Positions 58,906-64,000 of a DNA stretch of 64,000 bases are shown here, in pieces. The notes beneath the pieces were generated by a model. It saw only the letters and a list, made by a program, of their open reading frames with translations. It was not told where the DNA came from and did not search any database. Numbering within the stretch: the first letter of the stretch is position 1; the number at the start of each line of letters is the position of its first letter. Source of the stretch: Streptomyces avidinii (lineage in GTDB: Bacteria; Actinomycetota; Actinomycetes; Streptomycetales; Streptomycetaceae); the NCBI RefSeq assembly GCF_014650695.1, contig NZ_BMVL01000008.1, positions 124,772 through 188,771 on the forward strand, given 5' to 3'. The position numbers and the translations under genes were made by a program.

Positions 58906-59176
58906 GCCTCCAGGGTACGGCCGGCCCGGTTCCCGGCCCGGCTCGGCCGGGCGCCTCGGCATCCTTGCGGGCGTGGAACCACCGGCGCCCGGCCGCGCAG
59001 GCGGCGTGGGAGCCGCAGGCGGCGTTGGCCGCCACCGTGGTGCACGAGGTCCGGGGCGCCCACCGCGAAGCCCGGCCGCAGCAGCGACACGATCAGGCAT
59101 CCGCCCGGGGCACACCGGATGTGCGGGCCGCGCGTCCGCCCCGTCGGAGGTCCCTCCCTCTGATCTCCTGGCCGGT

Positions 59177-60343
59177 ATGGCCTACACCCCCATGAGCGCG
59201 CGCAGCCCCTACGAGCCCCACCGCGCCGCCACCCCGCTGGAGCTGTTCTTCGACCTCTGCTTCGTCGTCGCCATCGCGCAGGCCGGCGCCCGGCTGGTGC
59301 ACTCGCTCGCGGAGGGCCATCCCGGCGCCGGGGTCGTCGGCTACTTCTTCGTCTTTTTCGGCGTGTGGTGGGCCTGGATGAACTTCACCTGGTTCGCCTC
59401 GGCCTACGACGTGGACGACGTCCCGTACCGGATCGCGACGCTCGTGCAGATCGCCGGCGTGCTCGTGTACGCGGCCGGGGTGAGCCGGGCCTTCGACGAC
59501 AACGACTGGGCCGTCGCCGTCACCGGCTACATCATCATGCGCGTCGCGCTGACGGCGCAGTGGCTGCGGGCCGCCTCCTGCGAGCAGGGCCCGGCCCGGA
59601 CTGCGGCGCTGAAGTACGCGGCCGGGCTGGTGGTCTGCCAGCTGGGCTGGATCGGGCTGCTGTTCGTCCCCGACGACATGAAGCGCTGGTTGTTCGTCGT
59701 CCTGCTCCTCGCCGAGCTGGCGGTTCCGGTGATCGCCGAGCGGGGGCACCAGACGCCCTGGCACGCGCACCACATCGTGGAGCGGTACGGCCTGTTCACC
59801 ATCATCGTGCTCGGCGAGACGATCGCCGCGGCCACGGTGGCCGTCAAGTCCGCGATCGACGAGCACGAGGCGCTGGACCAGCTGCTGCCCATCGCGGCGG
59901 GCGGGCTGCTGATCGTCTTCGCCGCATGGTGGATCTACTTCGCCGTGCCGATGCACGAGCACCTGACGTCCAACCGCGAGGCCATCCCGTGGGGGTACGG
60001 GCACCTGCTGATCTTCGCCTCGGGCGCGGCGATCGGCGCCGGCATCGAGGTCGCCGTCGAGCACGCGGTCGGCAAGGCGCACATCTCCCAGGTCGCCGCG
60101 AACGCCGCCGTCATGGTCCCGACCGCGCTGTTCCTGCTGATGGTGTGGCTGCTGCACTCGCGCCACTTCAAGCGCGGCCTCGCCCAGCAGCTGGTCCTGC
60201 CGGTGTCCGCCCTCGTGACGCTCGCCTGCACCTGGACGGGGGTCTACGCCGTCCTGTGGGCGGGCCTCGTCGGGGTGCTGACGGTGGCGGTCGGCCTGAC
60301 CCTGTCCACGCGCGCCGGCGCCGGCGCCACCAGCGCCGTCTGA
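59177..60343 (+). CDS. Low-temperature-requirement protein A (LtrA) family
   Basis: 388 aa with about 10-12 TM segments. Hallmarks: AATPLELFFDLCFVVAIAQA near the N-terminus, FVFFGVWWAWMNFTWFASAY, and HIVERYGLFTIIVLGETIAA in the middle. Function of LtrA is unknown. ATG at 59177; a longer upstream frame has no homology. Confidence 0.9.
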   Translation: MAYTPMSARSPYEPHRAATPLELFFDLCFVVAIAQAGARLVHSLAEGHPGAGVVGYFFVFFGVWWAWMNFTWFASAYDVDDVPYRIATLVQIAGVLVYAAGVSRAFDDNDWAVAVTGYIIMRVALTAQWLRAASCEQGPARTAALKYAAGLVVCQLGWIGLLFVPDDMKRWLFVVLLLAELAVPVIAERGHQTPWHAHHIVERYGLFTIIVLGETIAAATVAVKSAIDEHEALDQLLPIAAGGLLIVFAAWWIYFAVPMHEHLTSNREAIPWGYGHLLIFASGAAIGAGIEVAVEHAVGKAHISQVAANAAVMVPTALFLLMVWLLHSRHFKRGLAQQLVLPVSALVTLACTWTGVYAVLWAGLVGVLTVAVGLTLSTRAGAGATSAV

Positions 60344-60431
60344 ATCCCCGCAGGCTCCCCGAACCGTCACTCCCGCGCCCCCGCCACCGTTCTCCAGCGC
60401 AGAACGACGCGCACCGACTGGAGGCCCTGCC

Positions 60432-61685
60432 TTGACACTCCCGGCACAACGCCACGGCACCGACCCCGGCAGGGAGCTGGCCGAGCCAGGTTTCTGGCAG
60501 CAGCCCCCCGCCCACCGCCTCGCCGCCTTCGCCCGGCTGCGCGCGGCCGAGGGACCGGTCCACGTCCCGGAGGGGTCCGGCCCCGGCCACTGGGCCCTCG
60601 TACGCCACGCCCAGGTGCAGGAGGCGAGCCGGCTGCCGAAGGTCTTCGCCAGCGCCCCCGGCGTGACCACTCCCGAGCCGGCCCGCTGGGTGCGGGCCCT
60701 CTTCGGGGACTCGATGGTCAATCTGGACGGCCCCGACCACGCCCAGCTGCGCAAGATCGTGCAGCGCGCCTTCACACCCCGCCTGCTGGCCGCCGCCGAG
60801 GCCGACATCCACGCCGTGGCCGCCCGCATCGTGGACGACGTACTGGCCGGGCGGCCCGACGAGTTCGTCTCCGCCGTGGCCTCCCGGCTGCCGCTGGAGG
60901 TCATCTGCAACATGATGGGCATCCCGGAGCACTACCGCGCCGAGATCGCCGACCGCGTCAACCACGCCTCCGAGAACATCGGGGTGGAGCGGGGCCTTGC
61001 CTCCCGGCTGCGGATGCCGGGGCGCGGTCTGCGCGCGCTCGCCCGGATGCAGCGGATGGTGGCGGGGATCGGGCGGGAGCGCCGGAAGAACCCCACCGAT
61101 GACCTGATCTCGGCGCTGGTGTGCGCGAACGTCGACGGTCAGGCCCTCGGGGCCCGCCAGCTCGGCGCCTTCTTCTCCCTGTTGATGGTCGCCGGGGTGG
61201 AGACCACCCGGAACGCGATCACCCACGGGCTGACCCTGCTGACCGACCACCCGGACCAGCGGGACCTGCTGCTCTCGGACTTCGAGGCGTACGCGGACGG
61301 CGCGGTGGACGAGATGATCCGTCACTCGACGCCGATCATCCAGTTCCGCCGGACGGTGGCCGCCGAGCACACCATGGACGGGCACCTGTTCCGGCCGGGC
61401 GACAAGGTGGTCCTCTACTACGCCTCCGCCAACCGCGACGAGGCGGTCTTCCCCGACCCCGACGCCTTCGTCATCACCCGCTCGCCCAATCCGCACCTGG
61501 GGTTCGGCGGCGGCGGCCCGCACTTCTGCCTGGGCGCGCACCTGGCCCGGGTGGAGATGAAGGCGCTGTTCCGCGAGCTGCTGACCCGGCCGGTCGGGCT
61601 GCGGGCGGTGGGCCTGCCGGACCTGGCGGGGTCGAACTTCGACAACCGGGTCCGCTCGCTGCGGTTCGCCTTCGAACGCCCCTGA
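60432..61685 (+). CDS. Cytochrome P450
   Basis: 417 aa bacterial class I P450. I-helix AGVETTRNAI (Ala254 to Thr259), K-helix ExxR as EMIR (Glu294, Arg297), heme ligand Cys366 in FGGGGPHFCLGAHLAR. The C-terminus GSNFDNRVRSLRFAF resembles CYP125/142-type families that act on steroids or terpenes, but the substrate cannot be told. TTG at 60432 has GGAGG at 9 nt. No redox partner adjacent. Confidence 0.9.
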   Translation: MTLPAQRHGTDPGRELAEPGFWQQPPAHRLAAFARLRAAEGPVHVPEGSGPGHWALVRHAQVQEASRLPKVFASAPGVTTPEPARWVRALFGDSMVNLDGPDHAQLRKIVQRAFTPRLLAAAEADIHAVAARIVDDVLAGRPDEFVSAVASRLPLEVICNMMGIPEHYRAEIADRVNHASENIGVERGLASRLRMPGRGLRALARMQRMVAGIGRERRKNPTDDLISALVCANVDGQALGARQLGAFFSLLMVAGVETTRNAITHGLTLLTDHPDQRDLLLSDFEAYADGAVDEMIRHSTPIIQFRRTVAAEHTMDGHLFRPGDKVVLYYASANRDEAVFPDPDAFVITRSPNPHLGFGGGGPHFCLGAHLARVEMKALFRELLTRPVGLRAVGLPDLAGSNFDNRVRSLRFAFERP

Positions 61686-61782
61686 CCGCGCCCCTCGGCC
61701 GCCGGCCCGCAGAAGGGCGGAGCCGGCCACCGGGCGGGCTGGGAGCCCGGCGGCCGGAGCGGGTGGGGACGGCGGCCGGAGC

Positions 61783-62277
61783 CTAGCGCTGGACGCGCCG
61801 CACGGCGAGGACGCAGTGGGCGCTGCTGGTGAGCACCGACTCGTCGCCCGCGAACGCCTGCAGGGTCTCCGGCGCGACCGGTCGGCCCGGGACCGCCTCC
61901 GGCCAGGCGCGGGTGGCGAAGAGGAAGTACGCCTGCCCGCTCTCGTCGGCCGCGGCGACCCACTCGTCGGGGGCGGTGCAGCGCGCGTTCATCCCGGGCA
62001 GGGTGAGCGCGATCTGGTTGCCCTCCAGCAGGATCTGCACGGGGAAGGTGGCGGCCTTGAGAGTGCCGTCCATGACCACGTCGCCGATCGGCAGGCCGAT
62101 CTCCTCCAGCAGCCCGCGGGCGGCCGCCTCGCCCGCTTCCCGGCCCTGCGGGCCGTCACCGAGGGTGTAGGCGAGGAGGTACGGGATGTCGTGCGCCTCT
62201 TCGGGATCGCCGATCCAGGCGAGCACCGAAAGGGTGCCGAGCTGGGACCGGTCGATTTCGGCTTGAGTAGAAGTCAT
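61783..62277 (-). CDS. DUF5949 family protein
   Basis: 164 aa, soluble. SQLGTLSVLAWIGDPEEAHD, IPYLLAYTLGDGPQG, LLEGNQIALTLPGMNARCTA and FATRAWPEAVPGRPVAPETL match the Streptomyces DUF5949 family of unknown function. ATG TSTQAEIDR. Convergent with the P450 gene. Confidence 0.8.
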   Translation of the reverse strand: MTSTQAEIDRSQLGTLSVLAWIGDPEEAHDIPYLLAYTLGDGPQGREAGEAAARGLLEEIGLPIGDVVMDGTLKAATFPVQILLEGNQIALTLPGMNARCTAPDEWVAAADESGQAYFLFATRAWPEAVPGRPVAPETLQAFAGDESVLTSSAHCVLAVRRVQR

Positions 62278-62333
62278 GCGCGCACCCTAGTGCTCTCTCC
62301 GCCGGGCCTTTCACGGCCCTTCACCCGGCCGGG

Positions 62334-62951
62334 CTAGACGGCCCAGAATCCCTCTCCGGTGTTCGTCTGCATGTTCGCGTCCTGGTACTGGAGACGCACA
62401 ATGCGTGCGCTTTCCGGGATTTCGAACACGACCCATCCCTCGACCCGCTCACCGACCTCCAGGGAATCGAAGACGATCGGTTTGCCGGTCGTCAGCTCGC
62501 CGGTCTTCACCACCGGGTGACGCTGCCCCGCGCTGTCGTGCGCCCACATGCGTCCGAGAGCCCCGTACGAGGCTCCGCCCACGTTGACGAAGGACATCGA
62601 TGCGGCCACCCAGCGCTTCCCGGCGGGCGGGGCGAAGTTCTTCTCGACACTGATCGCCGGGTCCACGAACGCTCCGAGCTCGACCTGGAGGTGCCGGCCG
62701 ACCTGCCGGGCGTGCACCCGTACGGGGTCACCCACATGGGCATCCTTCGCACCGGTCCGTACGGGTTCCTCCGCCGCGCCCGGCACCCCGTCGTCCACCG
62801 GGACCGCGGGCGCGGCGGCCGGGGCGAGCGCCGCTCCCTCGGGTGCGCTCTGGCAGCCCGTGGAGCCGAACAGGAGGAGCGGGAGGAGGGCGGTGGCGGC
62901 GAGGGCGGGGCGAAGAGCGAAGGCGGGGGCGAGCGAGGCGGGCTGGCGCAT
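62334..62951 (-). CDS. DUF4352-type lipoprotein
   Basis: 205 aa. Signal LAATALLPLLLFGSTGC with lipobox Cys at about residue 33, then a Pro/Ala linker and an immunoglobulin-like DUF4352 domain (VEKNFAPPAGKRWVAASMSF, VGERVEGWVVFEIPESARIV). Anchored on the outer face of the membrane. ATG at 62951; longer in-frame upstream sequence is not homologous. Confidence 0.78.
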   Translation of the reverse strand: MRQPASLAPAFALRPALAATALLPLLLFGSTGCQSAPEGAALAPAAAPAVPVDDGVPGAAEEPVRTGAKDAHVGDPVRVHARQVGRHLQVELGAFVDPAISVEKNFAPPAGKRWVAASMSFVNVGGASYGALGRMWAHDSAGQRHPVVKTGELTTGKPIVFDSLEVGERVEGWVVFEIPESARIVRLQYQDANMQTNTGEGFWAV

Positions 62952-63107
62952 GCGAGATCCCTTCTGGGACGTATTTCGGTCAGTCTCACGCCCCCGACCT
63001 GCAAATCGCGCACAACGACACGAGCGCGCGGAGCAAGTGCGTACGCCCGACTGCCAGCACAATGCGTTCCGGCGGAATCCCGCCGTCCGACACACCAGGA
63101 GGAATGA

Positions 63108-63545
63108 ATGCGCAGCTCCGCCCGCCGAATGTCCCTCGCGGCCTTCTCCGCACTGGCCGCCACCACGCTTTTCACCGCTCCGGCCGGCGCCACCGTTTTC
63201 AATCAAGGGATTTCCGTACAGGACGCCTACGTCGCCCACGACGGCGCCGTCACCCTTTCCGGGAAGTACCACTGCGAGCAGGCGTCACCCCTGGGGGCGA
63301 TGCAGATCAAGGCGACCGTCGCCCAGGAGGGCAGCGGCCGGCTGAGCATCGGCGCGGAGCAGCTCGTCTGCGACGGCCAGGAGCGCCGCTGGGTGGCCAA
63401 CGCACCGGGCGCCTTCGTGAACGTGCGCCCGGGGCGGGCGGTGGTCACCGCGGAGCTCCAGGAGGTTCGGCTCTCGGGCCTGATGCCGCGGTCGGTCACC
63501 ACCGTCGCCCAGGACACCAAGGACGTCGAGGTCCGCGAGCACTGA
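63108..63545 (+). CDS. Secreted DUF6299-like protein
   Basis: 145 aa with signal peptide (MSLAAFSALAATTLFTAPAG, cleavage near ATA). Mature part DAYVAHDGAVTLSGKYHCEQ ... GAEQLVCDGQERRW has two Cys that can form one disulfide, and an Ig-like beta pattern as in DUF6299. AGGAGGA precedes the ATG. Function unknown. Confidence 0.75.
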   Translation: MRSSARRMSLAAFSALAATTLFTAPAGATVFNQGISVQDAYVAHDGAVTLSGKYHCEQASPLGAMQIKATVAQEGSGRLSIGAEQLVCDGQERRWVANAPGAFVNVRPGRAVVTAELQEVRLSGLMPRSVTTVAQDTKDVEVREH

Positions 63546-63591
63546 GCCGTGCGGCGGGCCCGGGGCACCCGCCCGAGGCCGGTAGCCGCCG

Positions 63592-63759
63592 CTACCGGCA
63601 GTCGGGGGCGACGTCCGTCATCGACATGAAAGCCACCGACCGGCATTCGGGGTCCGCGTGGGACCGCCCCGTCACCCGGTCCACGACGGCCGGCACCCCG
63701 GCCACGAGCAGGAGTGCGGCCAGGGCGCCCGTCACGGCCGCCTTGGTCAGCCCGCGCAC
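63592..63759 (-). CDS. Small exported or membrane protein
   Basis: 55 aa. KAAVTGALAALLLVAGVPAV is a TM or signal segment; the exposed part DPECRSVAFMSMTDVAPDCR has two Cys. GTG at 63759 has GGAACGG about 12 nt upstream. Not recognised. Confidence 0.55.
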   Translation of the reverse strand: MRGLTKAAVTGALAALLLVAGVPAVVDRVTGRSHADPECRSVAFMSMTDVAPDCR

Positions 63760-63830
63760 AACACGATCCGTTCCATGGCTCGCATCATCACCCCACCCCC
63801 GGCGGCCCACAACCCGGGGTGATCGCCCGG

Positions 63831-64000
63831 TCACCCCGCGCTCCGGGGAGCGCCCCCGGCATCGAACTCGCACCACACCGCCTTGCCGTCGCCCCGGGAC
63901 TCCACGCCCCAGTGCGTCGCCAGCGCGTCCACCAGCAGCAGACCGCGCCCCGTGGTGGCCGCCTCGCCCGGGCTGCGCCGGCGCGGCCACACGCTGGAGC
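63831..64000 (-). CDS. ATP-binding protein, anti-sigma/SpoIIE-partner type (partial)
   Basis: Only the C-terminus is in the window: TGRGLLLVDALATHWGVESR followed by GDGKAVWCEFDAGG. GRGLxLVDALATxWG is the G2-like box of HATPase_c_2 proteins abundant in Streptomyces (RsbW/anti-sigma-factor-like kinases). The frame is open to the window edge; the start lies beyond 64000. Confidence 0.75.
   Translation of the reverse strand, partial: SSVWPRRRSPGEAATTGRGLLLVDALATHWGVESRGDGKAVWCEFDAGGAPRSAG

Noticed and set aside
58906..59176. Small gene between the 70-aa protein and ltrA
   Set aside because: All frames give Arg/Pro/Ala-rich sequence with no start plus RBS and no recognisable domain.
61686..61782. 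Terminator between the P450 and DUF5949 genes
   Set aside because: Several GC-rich inverted segments are present but none forms a clean stem comparable to the other terminators in the window.

Overview
The window is a chromosomal segment from a Streptomyces species. The evidence is very high GC with strong GC3 bias, an SsgA-family sporulation protein, a SepX/GlpR-like septal membrane protein, actinobacterial protein O-mannosylation, several Streptomyces-type small protein families (DUF6243, DUF5949, DUF6299, DUF5958, DUF6461), and frequent GTG/TTG starts and leaderless promoters. Most genes are conserved core genes. Exceptions are one accessory pentapeptide-repeat gene near 8.1 kb and one clear genomic island at about 32.9-41.5 kb.

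Layout. 0-6 kb: a minus-strand run tatD - rpf (RpfB-like) - rsmA - ispE, with a zinc-ribbon protein and rsmI further upstream. 6-13.9 kb: pmt (protein O-mannosyltransferase), pentapeptide protein, small proteins, a GNAT acetyltransferase, an MecA_N-type penicillin-binding protein, a YbaK deacylase and a serine hydrolase. 14-17.2 kb: a cbiMQO-type metal ECF transporter with a Nur-like operator over its promoter, then an ssgE-like gene. 17.2-20.2 kb: MMPL exporter and TetR regulator with a strong palindromic operator. 20.3-23.6 kb: tricorn protease. 23.9-28.3 kb: a translationally coupled monooxygenase-hydrolase-SDR operon facing a MerR gene; its order matches the mycobacterial mymA operon. 28.3-32.9 kb: exonuclease III, GNAT, CoA-transferase, LuxR-type regulator and a truncated Ntn-hydrolase.

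32.87-41.55 kb is the island. An imperfect 88/90-bp direct repeat, built on a transcription-terminator hairpin, flanks it; the right copy abuts the 3' end of a tRNA-Ala(CGC) gene. Inside are a DUF6461 pseudogene, DUF4265, DUF5958, a WXG100-like protein, an Ntox44 polymorphic toxin (frameshifted near its start), a coupled membrane protein that is a candidate immunity factor, a 3' fragment of a second DUF4265 copy, a frameshifted DUF1963 gene, a repeat-type protein, a degenerate tyrosine-recombinase C-terminal domain and a DDE transposase-like gene coupled to it. It looks like a decaying toxin/immunity island inserted at the tRNA.

41.7-64 kb is core again: sepX/glpR, GNAT, moaB/mog, moaC, glp (MoeA-like), galU, 5-formyl-THF cyclo-ligase, a penicillin-acylase family protein, a K+/H+ antiporter that appears to start at CTG, an MFS exporter with a long leader, fmdB, mtnP, an AhpD-like protein, a divergent pyrF paralogue, a SAF-domain protein, mscL, ltrA, a cytochrome P450, and small secreted or lipoproteins. 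The right edge cuts an ATP-binding (anti-sigma-type) protein. Seven plus-strand genes have a -10 hexamer placed so that transcription would begin at, or within one base of, the start codon.
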